Source: Clostridia bacterium
GTDB taxonomy: Bacteria; Bacillota; Clostridia; Oscillospirales; CAG-272
NCBI GenBank assembly: GCA_017520365.1
Contig: JAFXFQ010000091.1
Location: 1-8,254, forward strand
Length of the DNA: 8,254 nucleotides
Reading direction: 5' to 3'
Shown here piece by piece: positions 1 through 7,966 of this stretch. The notes under the pieces were generated by a model. It was not told the origin of the DNA. It ran no database searches and worked only from the letters and a program-made list of their open reading frames with translations. How positions within the stretch are numbered: position 1 is the first letter of the stretch; each line of letters begins with the position of its first letter. Both the position numbers and the translations under genes were made by a program.

Positions 1-11
1 ATAAACACAAT

Positions 12-16
12 GGAGG
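12..16 (+). promoter_or_regulatory. Ribosome binding site of the GH3 gene
   Basis: A full GGAGG Shine-Dalgarno core ends 6 nt before the ATG at 23, which fixes that start. Only 22 bases precede the gene, so its promoter and any upstream operon partner lie outside the window. Confidence 0.85.
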
Positions 17-22
17 GTAGCC

Positions 23-2188
23 ATGTTTAAGGAATATGAAAGCCGTGCAAGAGAGATACTTGCAAAAATGTCGCTGAAGGAAAAGATCGGTCAGCTTAAT
101 CAGGCTGTTATGCCTTGTGAGGACGAGGCATCCAAGGAGGCGTTTCGCAAAAGGCTTCGAAACGGCGAGATAGGAAGTGTTATTCTTTCGCTTTCTGCAA
201 CTGCGGGCAACGATGAGCAAAAGGCCGTGGTTGTGGAGATGCTGAACGACCTGCAGAAAACAAGTGTTGAGGAGGGACCTCACGGTATTCCTCTTCTTTT
301 TGGCCGAGATGTTATTCACGGGCATCATACCGTTCTTCCGATACCTTTGGCATCTGCCGCATCATTCGATCCTGCTCTTGTGACAGAAGCATACAGAGAC
401 GTTGCCGAGGATGCAAGAAGCGAAGGTACAAACTGGACCTTTTCTCCCATGATGGATATTTGCCGTGACCCCAGATGGGGACGCATTATCGAGGGATACG
501 GCGAGGACCCATATCTTGCAGGTCAGATGGCCGCCGCTACGGTCAAGGGCTTTCAGGGAGAGGATCTTAAGGATCCGGACAGCATTCTTGCCTGCGCAAA
601 GCACTATTTGGGATACGGCTTTTCCGAGGGCGGACGTGATTATCACAGAACAGAGCTCTCCGATTATACTGTACAGAACGTAGTTCTCGCCCCCTTCCGC
701 GAAGCTGTAAAGGCAGGCGTCGGCACTGTCATGTCCTCTTTCAATGACATTTCCGGTGAGCCTGTAACGTCAAGCAAAAAGTATCTTACCGACATACTTC
801 GCGGTCAGCTTGGCTTTGAGGGCTTCGTCATTTCTGACTGGTACTCCGTTCAGCAGCTTATCCGTCAGGGAATCGCCGAGGAATACGAGGACTGCGCTCA
901 CCACGCCATAAACGCGGGACTTGATATGGATATGGCAGACGAGCATTATTCCCGATTTCTTGAGAGATTTGTCAACGAGGGCAAGGTGTCTGAAGAAACC
1001 GTTGATACTGCAGTGCTTCGCATCCTCTGTGTAAAGCTTGCCATGGGTCTTTTTGAAAATACCTATGCATCACCCAAAAAGGTTGACCGCAAGGCTCATA
1101 TAGAAAGAGCTGAAAGAATGGCGGCCGAGTCTATGATCCTTTTGAAGAACGATAAAAACGTTCTCCCCTTCCCGAAGAAGACAAGAGCGGCACTGATAGG
1201 ACCTTATACCTTTGAACGTCGCGGACTCCACGGAAGCTGGGCGCTGGACGGATATTTGGGCGCCTCAACTCCCAATATGGCGGAGGCTATGGATGATGTT
1301 GTTGCCAAAGAGGGCGGCGGCTGTGTTATGGTGACAGGCGGCAGGCTCAACGATGATTCAAATTATATCTTCTCACATTCCGATCATATAGTTCTTGCCT
1401 TGGGCGAGAGCCACGAGGATACCGGAGAAGCAAGAAGCGTTTCCGACATCTCGCTTTCTCCCGCACAGATCGAGCTTTGTAAAAAGGCAAGGCTTACAGG
1501 CCGTCCCACAGTCGGAGTAGTATTCTGCGGTCGTCCTGTGTGCCTTACGGAGGTCGAGCCCTATCTTGATGCTATCCTTATTGCATGGCACGGAGGCACA
1601 CGGGCCGCTCACGCCGCAGTGCGCACTGTGTTCGGTGACTATAACCCATGCGGCCGCGCTCCCGTCACATTTGTGAGAAGAACGGGACATATTCCCCTTT
1701 ATTATAACGTGACCTGCTCCGGCCGTGAGGTAAACGGCTATTACGGAGAGGGCGCATCCAACTGTTATACCGACTATGCAGGCAGCCCCCTTTATCCCTT
1801 CGGCTATGGAATATCCTATACGTCTTTTGAGTATTCTGTGCCTGTGTGTGACAAGACGGAGATATCTTACGACAGACTTGTAGCAGGCGAAGGCTTCACT
1901 GTCAGCGTCAATGTAAAAAATGTAGGTGAGAGGGTCGGCAAGGAGGTAGTACAGCTCTATATACGTGATCCCAAGGCATCCATGATGCGCCCCCTCAGAG
2001 AGCTGAAGGCGTTTGCAAAGGTGGAGATAGCCAAGGGCGAGGAAGCTACCGTTACATTTGAGATAGGAAGCGAGTCTCTCGGCTTCTACAAGCCCGATGG
2101 TACCTACGTTATTGAAAAGGGTAGCTTTGAGATATACGTTGGCCCCTACAGCACAAGCACACAGAGGCTTGACGTAAAGGTTGTCTGA
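23..2188 (+). CDS. Cytoplasmic GH3 family beta-glycosidase (beta-glucosidase-like)
   Basis: This is a three-domain glycoside hydrolase family 3 enzyme of 721 residues, a usual length for the family. These retaining enzymes release terminal beta-linked sugars from oligosaccharides. The N-terminal TIM-barrel domain (about 10-345) shows GRDVIHG (94-100, with a sugar-binding Asp96), DPRWGR (149-154), EGYGEDPYL (157-165), the KHY motif (193-195) and GFVISDW (267-273), where Asp272 is the expected nucleophile. The alpha/beta sandwich domain (about 370-600) contains GESHEDTGEARS (461-472); Glu469 is the likely acid/base by comparison with the family, though Glu462 or Glu465 cannot be excluded by eye. 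A C-terminal fibronectin-III-like domain follows, with GKEVVQLYIRDP (639-650). There is no signal peptide or membrane segment, so it should act in the cytoplasm on imported oligosaccharides. The gene ends just before a strong terminator and converges with the esterase gene. Glucoside versus xyloside preference cannot be read from the sequence. Confidence 0.95.
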   Translation: MFKEYESRAREILAKMSLKEKIGQLNQAVMPCEDEASKEAFRKRLRNGEIGSVILSLSATAGNDEQKAVVVEMLNDLQKTSVEEGPHGIPLLFGRDVIHGHHTVLPIPLASAASFDPALVTEAYRDVAEDARSEGTNWTFSPMMDICRDPRWGRIIEGYGEDPYLAGQMAAATVKGFQGEDLKDPDSILACAKHYLGYGFSEGGRDYHRTELSDYTVQNVVLAPFREAVKAGVGTVMSSFNDISGEPVTSSKKYLTDILRGQLGFEGFVISDWYSVQQLIRQGIAEEYEDCAHHAINAGLDMDMADEHYSRFLERFVNEGKVSEETVDTAVLRILCVKLAMGLFENTYASPKKVDRKAHIERAERMAAESMILLKNDKNVLPFPKKTRAALIGPYTFERRGLHGSWALDGYLGASTPNMAEAMDDVVAKEGGGCVMVTGGRLNDDSNYIFSHSDHIVLALGESHEDTGEARSVSDISLSPAQIELCKKARLTGRPTVGVVFCGRPVCLTEVEPYLDAILIAWHGGTRAAHAAVRTVFGDYNPCGRAPVTFVRRTGHIPLYYNVTCSGREVNGYYGEGASNCYTDYAGSPLYPFGYGISYTSFEYSVPVCDKTEISYDRLVAGEGFTVSVNVKNVGERVGKEVVQLYIRDPKASMMRPLRELKAFAKVEIAKGEEATVTFEIGSESLGFYKPDGTYVIEKGSFEIYVGPYSTSTQRLDVKVV

Positions 2189-2192
2189 ATAG

Positions 2193-2222
2193 AAAAAGGC
2201 TGTTTTTTAAAACAGCCTTTTT
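2193..2222. terminator. Bidirectional intrinsic terminator between convergent genes
   Basis: A perfect 14-bp inverted repeat, arms 2193-2206 and 2209-2222, lies 4 nt after the GH3 stop codon and 23 nt after the esterase stop codon. The core is AGGCTGTTTT and AAAACAGCCT, flanked by an A-run on the left and a T-run on the right. Each strand therefore reads as a GC-containing stem followed by a U-tract. One element can end both transcripts. Confidence 0.93.
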
Positions 2223-2245
2223 GTTGTTCTGTTGTTCAGTGTTGA

Positions 2246-5212
2246 TCAGAAGAGGTTTGCAGCACCAACTCTTACTGCAACAGCATTTTCTGCTGCCGCA
2301 AGGGTGGGTGTGAATACGAAGGAGTCGAAGAAAATGGTCTCGCCTGCTTCGCAATCAAATGTGAATTCGATGGAAACGATGTCGCCTGTTGCCTCAGTGA
2401 ACTTCACCAGCTTTGCATCGAAGAGCTCATCAGAGGGGATGGTTACAGACTTTGTGGAGGATCCGTCTGCATAATTGAGCGTAATGGTTACATCCACTGC
2501 CTCACCGTTTGCGTTCTTTGCACATATGGTGACGTACTTGAACATATCTGCAGAAAGACCTGCAGCGGCAAGATCTGCCTTGATGGTAACGCTGCTCTTC
2601 TTAAATACGATCTCAGCCGCCTTTTCAGCTGTGCTGTAGGAAATATTGGCATCGGCACCGCCCTGCTCCATTTCAGGAATGATTCCTGCAAGAGTCATTC
2701 TGACTGTAGCAGAGTCAGCAGGGTTAATGTTACCGTCGCCGTTTACGTCAAGTGCTGCAGGATTGTCAATGGTAATGCTTCCGTCTGCAAGGTATCTCTT
2801 GAGAAGGAGGGAGTCCTTTGCAGAAATCTTGCCGTCGCCGTCAACGTCGCCGCCGAGATAGCTCTCGCCTGCGGGAGCTGTAAGGATCGCGCTTGTAGCA
2901 TCGTCAGCCATAAGGTAAGTAACTGCCTCCGCCGCATCGTTGCAAGCCGCTCTTTCTCTTTCGACTGCGATATCTGCAGCATTTTCTGCATCTGTTGCGA
3001 GAACGATGGAGCTTATGCAGAGGCTGTCGTTTGTGGAGCAGGCCACAAAGGGCTGGAGCTTAAGGCCGGAGATATCACCGGTCCAGTTTGCCTCCTCGGA
3101 CATATCGATGATATAGGAGTGATACTTGCCGTCAAGAATCAGAGAAATGTTCTTCTGTGCGCAAGCGCCTGTTGTTGTGGTATAGGTAAGTCTTGTTGTT
3201 GTTGCTCGGCTTCCGTTGTCGGGGTCAGCCTTTGCCGTGAATACGACGTAGCCGTAGTCGTCTGCGGAGACAGCCTTGTCTCCCTTTGTGTAATCAAGGG
3301 TTACGGATGCGTTTCTTGCATTTGTGATGATGGTTATAAGTGCGTTTTCATCGGGATCGTATCTTGTACCAACGTTTGAAGCGGAGCCGATGATGTCAAG
3401 AGGCTTAGCAGAGTTGAAGATAAGCTTGGAGGCATCAAGAGCCGCATTTGCGATGTTTTCTGCAGATGTGGGAACTGCATCAAGGATCTTTGTGTGTTCG
3501 ATGTATTTTGCTCTTGCCTCGTCGGCTGTCTCTGCACTGAGAATATCGTTGTATGCAACGCTTGCCAGCTCACAGAGCTCAGCCCAATCGGCGGGATCAA
3601 ATTCTGCAGGGTATCTGTAATGGGTAATTCTGTCGGCAAGGCCTGAAATGTAGGCACTGTCCTCACCGCTTTCAAGAGTTGCAAGGATAGTCTGAACGAA
3701 AACGCGGTTTGCGAAGTCATTGGGATGGCAGAGGAAGTCACCTGTCATATCGATGTAATCCTTGCGGGAGAGGATGTACTGAAGAATGCTTGTGGTGTCT
3801 GCAATTGCAACGCCCTGTCTCTCAAGAGTGTAAAGAGCGTCGGCATAAGCGTAGAACCAGTCAGAGGGGAAGATAAGGGGGTTGGAAATGATGGGGGCAA
3901 CGAGAATAATGTCGCATTCGGGAAGATTCTCGTTAATGGCGCTGATTGCCTGAGTGAGAGTGTCAAGATAGTAGTCGGGGGATTCACCAGCCATGCACTC
4001 GTTTGTACCGAACTCGATCATAATAAGGTCAGGTGCATAAGCGATGATGTCGTCCATTCTCTCAATAGCGTATGTGGCAGTAGCACCGCCGAGAGCAAAT
4101 ACGTCGTAATCAACTGTAACATCGGGATACTTTTCCTGAATAGCCTTGGAGGTCATTTCAGCCCAGGGGTCTGCATAGGGCTCAACGCCGAATTCACCTA
4201 TATCGCTTGAAACGTTAGCGCCGCCTGCAATGGAGTCGCCCATGCCGAGGAGCTTAACTGTTTCTCCGGGTGTGTTCAGCTTTGTCGTGATGTTTTCAAG
4301 ATATGCACCCTTTGCCTCGGGGGTGATGCCGTTCCATGTGTCCTTAACGGTGTATGTGATGTTCAGGTATCCGACCATGTAAAGGTTGTACTGACCTGCG
4401 TAAACGTATCTGCCGTCAAGAGTCTTCCAATATCCGCTGGAGCCGTTTTCCTTGTAGATGCTGCTGTACTTGTTGACGGGGATAGAGCTTCCCTCGGGGA
4501 TAACAAGCTTTCCGTCCTCGATAAGATAGTCGGTGCCGTATACGTATTCCTTGTTAAGATAGGAATTCTTAACGGAAACAACGCGGTCGATCTCATACAT
4601 CATGGCATTGGGAGCAATAGTTCCGTCCTTTTCCTCAATTACCATAAAGGATTCGTTGAACACGATGTCACCGTCCCAGTAAGGCTTTGTGTAACGCTCG
4701 ACCTCATAGGTATCCAGATCCAGGTATTCCTCCTTATATGTTGCAAGAGAACCGTTTGCAAGGCTAGAGATTTCCATGGTGCTGTCGCTTGCCATCTTAT
4801 CGTAAAGATAGATGCTGTAGGTATCGGAAGGGGTGTAGGTCATCCAGAAATTCTCACCTTCTACGTTTGTGCCGCTTCCCTCAAACTTATGTCCTGCTTC
4901 AAGATCAATGTTGCTTATAAATTCATCATTTTCAGCAGTGATAGTAAGGATGCTGTCTGCCGCCGTTGCGGGAAGCCACATTGCCATGTGAGAAAGGCTT
5001 TCGGTAAGTCTTACGGTAACCTGTTCACCTGCCGCCTTGGGGGTGATCTTATAAGCTGACAGATAGCTGTCGTATTCGATGGTCGCGCCTTCAGCCGAGA
5101 TCATATCCTCGGTGATGGTGGCGATTTCTGCATCTTCATTTGCAAAAACGGGGAAGGAAAGACCCGTGATCACGATCAAAGATGCAAGAAGGATAGAAAT
5201 TAATCTTTTCAT
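2246..5212 (-). CDS. Secreted SGNH/GDSL hydrolase with internal dockerin (probable carbohydrate esterase)
   Basis: The product is 988 residues. Residues 1-24 form a signal peptide: charged MKR start, hydrophobic core, and VFA before the likely cleavage site. Residues about 25-315 are a beta-rich N-terminal region (GTDY at 226-229) that I cannot name. The SGNH hydrolase domain spans about 317-520: block I GDSI with nucleophile Ser327, block II GG (375-376), block III EFGTNE with Asn404, and block V CHPND with His496. Such domains commonly deacylate glycans, and the context favours a carbohydrate esterase, but the substrate is unknown. A helical linker leads to a carbohydrate-binding-like beta region (about 603-755), a two-repeat type I dockerin (788-845) and a second beta-rich region to the C-terminus (about 852-988). 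There is no membrane anchor or LPXTG motif, so the dockerin is the only visible means of attachment. A longer TTG start at 5224 is rejected because that codon overlaps the ribosome binding site. The gene has its own promoter, is divergent from the membrane-anchored gene, and converges on the GH3 gene. Confidence 0.9.
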   Translation of the reverse strand: MKRLISILLASLIVITGLSFPVFANEDAEIATITEDMISAEGATIEYDSYLSAYKITPKAAGEQVTVRLTESLSHMAMWLPATAADSILTITAENDEFISNIDLEAGHKFEGSGTNVEGENFWMTYTPSDTYSIYLYDKMASDSTMEISSLANGSLATYKEEYLDLDTYEVERYTKPYWDGDIVFNESFMVIEEKDGTIAPNAMMYEIDRVVSVKNSYLNKEYVYGTDYLIEDGKLVIPEGSSIPVNKYSSIYKENGSSGYWKTLDGRYVYAGQYNLYMVGYLNITYTVKDTWNGITPEAKGAYLENITTKLNTPGETVKLLGMGDSIAGGANVSSDIGEFGVEPYADPWAEMTSKAIQEKYPDVTVDYDVFALGGATATYAIERMDDIIAYAPDLIMIEFGTNECMAGESPDYYLDTLTQAISAINENLPECDIILVAPIISNPLIFPSDWFYAYADALYTLERQGVAIADTTSILQYILSRKDYIDMTGDFLCHPNDFANRVFVQTILATLESGEDSAYISGLADRITHYRYPAEFDPADWAELCELASVAYNDILSAETADEARAKYIEHTKILDAVPTSAENIANAALDASKLIFNSAKPLDIIGSASNVGTRYDPDENALITIITNARNASVTLDYTKGDKAVSADDYGYVVFTAKADPDNGSRATTTRLTYTTTTGACAQKNISLILDGKYHSYIIDMSEEANWTGDISGLKLQPFVACSTNDSLCISSIVLATDAENAADIAVERERAACNDAAEAVTYLMADDATSAILTAPAGESYLGGDVDGDGKISAKDSLLLKRYLADGSITIDNPAALDVNGDGNINPADSATVRMTLAGIIPEMEQGGADANISYSTAEKAAEIVFKKSSVTIKADLAAAGLSADMFKYVTICAKNANGEAVDVTITLNYADGSSTKSVTIPSDELFDAKLVKFTEATGDIVSIEFTFDCEAGETIFFDSFVFTPTLAAAENAVAVRVGAANLF
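2678..2851 (-). other. Type I dockerin module inside the SGNH hydrolase
   Basis: Two F-hand calcium-binding loops lie at residues 789-800 (DVDGDGKISAKD) and 822-833 (DVNGDGNINPAD), with Asp/Asn at loop positions 1, 3, 5 and 12 as in dockerins. Each is followed by a helix: SLLLKRYL after the first and a more divergent SATVRMTLAG after the second. Dockerins bind cohesins on scaffoldins or on the cell surface. Recognition positions differ between the repeats (Ala-Lys against Pro-Ala at 10-11; Lys-Arg against Arg-Met at 17-18), so dual-mode symmetric binding seems less likely (inference). No cohesin is visible in this window. Confidence 0.9.
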
Positions 5213-5218
5213 AACGCA

Positions 5219-5222
5219 CCTC
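5219..5222 (-). promoter_or_regulatory. Ribosome binding site that decides the esterase start
   Basis: On the minus strand TTGAGGTG precedes the ATG at 5212, with GAGG spaced 6 nt from it. The TTG at 5224, which would add four residues, is part of this same motif and has no ribosome binding site of its own, so translation should begin at 5212. Confidence 0.85.
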
Positions 5223-5243
5223 AAATTAAATTTTGATAATTAT

Positions 5244-5272
5244 ATTTTATCATACAGTTTATCTTCCGTCAA
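5244..5272 (-). promoter_or_regulatory. Sigma-A promoter for the SGNH hydrolase gene
   Basis: On the minus strand the -35 box TTGACG (5267-5272) and the -10 box TAAAAT (5244-5249) are separated by exactly 17 bp. Transcription would start near 5237, giving a leader of about 25 nt that contains the GAGG site. Confidence 0.75.
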
Positions 5273-5302
5273 CACTTTTCTCCCCCTATATATGCCATAA
5301 AG

Positions 5303-5314
5303 ACGTTAATACGT
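5303..5314. promoter_or_regulatory. Possible operator between the divergent promoters
   Basis: ACGT-TAAT-ACGT is a short dyad lying between the two -35 boxes, 9 bp upstream of the plus-strand one. A second symmetry is present: CCCCTA at 5283-5288 and TAGGGG at 5331-5336 form an inverted pair, the latter inside the plus-strand promoter spacer. Neither matches a regulator site I can name, and short dyads arise by chance in such sequence. Confidence 0.2.
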
Positions 5315-5323
5315 ACAATAAGA

Positions 5324-5352
5324 TTGACTTTAGGGGAAAGATAATGTATAAT
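5324..5352 (+). promoter_or_regulatory. Sigma-A promoter for the membrane-anchored protein gene
   Basis: TTGACT (5324-5329) and a consensus TATAAT (5347-5352) are separated by 17 bp. This is close to an ideal housekeeping promoter. Transcription should start around 5358-5360, giving a leader of about 38 nt. Confidence 0.88.
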
Positions 5353-5357
5353 TATAT

Positions 5358-5368
5358 GGGCAAAGCCC
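5358..5368 (+). other. Small GC hairpin at the predicted mRNA 5' end
   Basis: GGGC-AAA-GCCC forms a 4-bp stem starting almost exactly at the predicted transcription start. A stem at the extreme 5' end can shield an mRNA from 5'-dependent decay; that role here is inference from position only. Confidence 0.35.
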
Positions 5369-5396
5369 GACATAATAATTGAAAGAATGACTGAAT

Positions 5397-7934
5397 ATGA
5401 ACAATATAAAACGCTTTATCGTAATGCTTGTGGCAGTGCTTATAGTGCTGTCAACAGCGGCCCCGTGCTATGCCGCAGGCGAGTTGGGCGGGGAGCTGTT
5501 GGACTATGATCCCGATGCTGTTGTAAGCATCGGCATCCACGGAACAGAGATCCCCGTCAATCCCGACGGATCCTTTACCGTAGAGACCTTGAACGGTCCA
5601 TCTACAGTTTATTTCGGCATACAGACACCTATAGCCGAAACCTCCTTCAAGGAGCTGCCCTATCCCGTGGCCACACACGAGTATTCGCAGAACGGCATTG
5701 ACTATACCGTTGAGCAGTTTGCCTGGGGCATCAATGCCGAGGGTGTCTGTGTCTACTCTCGCTTCACAGTCAAAAATAACACCTCTTCCGAGATAGATTT
5801 TCCCGCAGTTATGGGAGGAATAGCTCCCATAAAGCCCATTCCCGAATCCATCGCGCCTAAGAAGAGCGCATTTTGCGACTATTTTGCATTTCTTAAGCCC
5901 TGCGAAGACGGCGGTGCGGCGGCTGCCGCAAGAGGCGAGAATTTCAACAGCGCAAAGGAAAAAATGATTTCTGACTGGAATGAAGTGTTGAACGGTACGC
6001 TTTCCGTTTCCACCCTCAGCGATAAGCATAACGCGGCCTCTCTTGAGTATAAGGCAAGCCTTATCAATATGACCATTGGAGGAGGCTTCTCACCTGCCGC
6101 GGCCCTCGCATCTGCTGAATATGCAAAGGCTGTCCTTCTCTCCGATAATGCAGATCCCTATGCTGTGGCTCTTGCGCTTATGAAAACAGGTGACGGAGAA
6201 GCTGCCCTTGCACATCTTGATGCTGTTGCCGCCAAGGCTGAAGCGTCTCTCAGCGAAAACGGATCTCTTCCCTATGAAGCTTTGGAGGAGAATCTTGATG
6301 CTCTCCTTACCTTGCAGAGCTATCACTATATGCTGAAAAAGCTTTCCGACGTGGATGAAACTCTGGCTCAGGGCGTGGAGGCGGCAAAAAAGAATGCCGC
6401 TGACCTTGCAAGGGGCATTGCCGATGCAATAAAAAGCGTGCAGGAAGAGCTTCCCTACGATTGGGAGTGCGCCACCACCAAGAAGGGCGCACCCATTGTT
6501 CTCAACGGCGAGGATTTTGCAAGTGCAACTGCTCTGTGCGAATGGTATATAAAAAGCTCCGTGTTTACAGGCGTTCCTCTCAAGGAGCTGGTATCCCTCG
6601 CAAAGGCTGCAAACGGATACTATGTGTGCGCGAAGGATAGCGATAGTGCTATACTTTCCCTTATATCCGAAAGGAATGACGGTACCATCATCATAGGCAG
6701 AGGCGCTCCCAAGTCCCTCCTTGCCGAAAATTCTCAGATAACTGTCAGCAACGTATATCTTTCCAATGGATCCATCGCCTCCGTTACAATTACAGTTAAG
6801 AAAACTGAGATCGATATTTCTGTTTCCGGCACTACCCACGCGCCTATTCAGGTGGAGTTCCCCTCTTTTGCAGATAATATCGAGTATTCATCCCTTGGCT
6901 TTGACAGCGATTCAGGCGTAGTCACAGCACCTGAGGGAACCACCTCTGTTTTCGTCAGGCTGTTTGATTCTGTCGGTACTCTCGAAAAAGAGAGAAATGC
7001 CTCTGCCACTCTTGAAAATGCCATTGCAGATGCATATACCGTTGAGGTGGTAAACCCCACCACGGTTTCCAAGGAGGATTTTGATGCAGCACTTTCCCGT
7101 GCTCGTATGGCCCGTTCTGCAACAGCAGACGAAAAGCTTGTCTCTGCAGAAAACCTTGCAGCTGCAACGGCAACCCTTTCTCCCATGGTGGCGGGATATA
7201 AACACTCCGTTCCCGAAACCGATATCTACCTTGGCTCAATTACAAAAAAAGAGGTATATCAGAAATTCTCCCTGCCTGCATCGGGAACGGTGAAGAGCCT
7301 CTTCATAAAGGGAAAATACAAGGACGGTATATCCGCCGCAGTCTATACTCTCAGAGGCGATAACTATACCACCGATGAGCTCAGAGCTGAGACCTACGGT
7401 AAAAAGGTCGACGGCGGTGTTCGATTTGACCTTGGCTTCAATGCGGAAAAGGATACGGTGTACGTGCTGTGCATCTTTGCTGAAAACGCCCCCGTTACTC
7501 TTGATCTTTACGCCTCTCATAAGGATAACGCATATATCAGAGAATCAGGCGAAACGGTAGTGTATTCCAACGCATCACTGTGCTTTGACCTTACCGTTGC
7601 CCAGGTTGACAGAAGCAATCTCGATACCTTCTATTCTGCCTGCTATGAGGCAGACGTTTCCGGCTTCACCAAGGAGTCACGCAAGGTGCTTTCCTCAAAG
7701 CTCAATGCGGCAAGAAAGCTGCTATGTACTCCCTCCGTTACGGTAGAGGAGTATGAGAAGGTATATGATGAGCTGAAGCTTGCCTATGACGGACTCAGCA
7801 ACTACGCTTCTCAGGATAAGCTGGAGAAGATGCCCCTTGTGGGATTGATCCTTATCGTCGTAGTAGTCATCCTTCTCGGTGCAACCTTTGTTTCGGCAAT
7901 GATCTCAAGAAAAAAGTTTAACACAATGGAATAA
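5397..7934 (+). CDS. Exported membrane-anchored protein, six-hairpin-glycosidase-like core with FIVAR-like modules
   Basis: The product is 845 residues. An N-terminal signal peptide (1-26, KR then a hydrophobic core and CYA) and one C-terminal membrane helix (about 814-836) with a short basic tail (SRKKF) predict an outward-facing anchored protein with no sortase motif. Residues about 30-165 look like a beta-sandwich, 183-352 are strongly alpha-helical (including GSLPYEALEENLD), and 410-545 are beta-rich with DGTIIIGRGAP (428-438) and EFPSF (487-491). This order recalls six-hairpin (alpha/alpha barrel) glycosidase-like proteins; the assignment is from pattern only, and I cannot locate catalytic acids. 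Residues 558-598 are a FIVAR-like helical stretch, about 605-735 a beta-rich region, and 739-801 a clearer FIVAR-type helical module next to the membrane. The start at 5397 is bounded by an in-frame TGA at 5388-5390 and has only a weak GAAAG at 5381-5385 as ribosome binding site. The gene has its own strong promoter, and a hairpin begins 3 nt after its stop. It could instead be a glycan-binding or purely structural surface protein. Confidence 0.85.
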   Translation: MNNIKRFIVMLVAVLIVLSTAAPCYAAGELGGELLDYDPDAVVSIGIHGTEIPVNPDGSFTVETLNGPSTVYFGIQTPIAETSFKELPYPVATHEYSQNGIDYTVEQFAWGINAEGVCVYSRFTVKNNTSSEIDFPAVMGGIAPIKPIPESIAPKKSAFCDYFAFLKPCEDGGAAAAARGENFNSAKEKMISDWNEVLNGTLSVSTLSDKHNAASLEYKASLINMTIGGGFSPAAALASAEYAKAVLLSDNADPYAVALALMKTGDGEAALAHLDAVAAKAEASLSENGSLPYEALEENLDALLTLQSYHYMLKKLSDVDETLAQGVEAAKKNAADLARGIADAIKSVQEELPYDWECATTKKGAPIVLNGEDFASATALCEWYIKSSVFTGVPLKELVSLAKAANGYYVCAKDSDSAILSLISERNDGTIIIGRGAPKSLLAENSQITVSNVYLSNGSIASVTITVKKTEIDISVSGTTHAPIQVEFPSFADNIEYSSLGFDSDSGVVTAPEGTTSVFVRLFDSVGTLEKERNASATLENAIADAYTVEVVNPTTVSKEDFDAALSRARMARSATADEKLVSAENLAAATATLSPMVAGYKHSVPETDIYLGSITKKEVYQKFSLPASGTVKSLFIKGKYKDGISAAVYTLRGDNYTTDELRAETYGKKVDGGVRFDLGFNAEKDTVYVLCIFAENAPVTLDLYASHKDNAYIRESGETVVYSNASLCFDLTVAQVDRSNLDTFYSACYEADVSGFTKESRKVLSSKLNAARKLLCTPSVTVEEYEKVYDELKLAYDGLSNYASQDKLEKMPLVGLILIVVVVILLGATFVSAMISRKKFNTME

Positions 7935-7937
7935 AAT

Positions 7938-7966
7938 GAGAAAGCCGCCCAACGGGCGGCTTTCTC
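7938..7966. terminator. Perfect GC-rich hairpin after the membrane protein gene, probable terminator
   Basis: A perfect 13-bp inverted repeat, arms 7938-7950 and 7954-7966 with loop AAC, has core GCCGCCC-AAC-GGGCGGC. It begins 3 nt after the stop codon. An AAA is paired with the TTT of the 3' arm, but the run of T after the core is only three long, so the U-tract is weak. It is the first of two near-copies. Confidence 0.75.

Noticed and set aside
3725..4210. A 161-codon plus-strand frame opposite the SGNH domain
   Set aside because: It lies exactly across the conserved SGNH blocks of the minus-strand gene and has no domain pattern of its own.
5387..5509. A 40-codon frame starting at an ATG 10 nt before the membrane protein start
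   Set aside because: It overlaps the signal peptide coding region in another frame, and its product shows no hydrophobic or domain pattern. It is kept only as a note on initiation.
5451..6029. A 192-codon antisense frame opposite the start of the membrane protein gene
   Set aside because: It is a shadow of the coding strand's codon usage with no recognisable protein features.
6090..6839. A 249-codon antisense frame within the membrane protein gene
   Set aside because: It is a shadow frame: rich in Cys, Gly and Ser, without domain motifs or a ribosome binding site, and opposite a gene with clear signal peptide and membrane helix.
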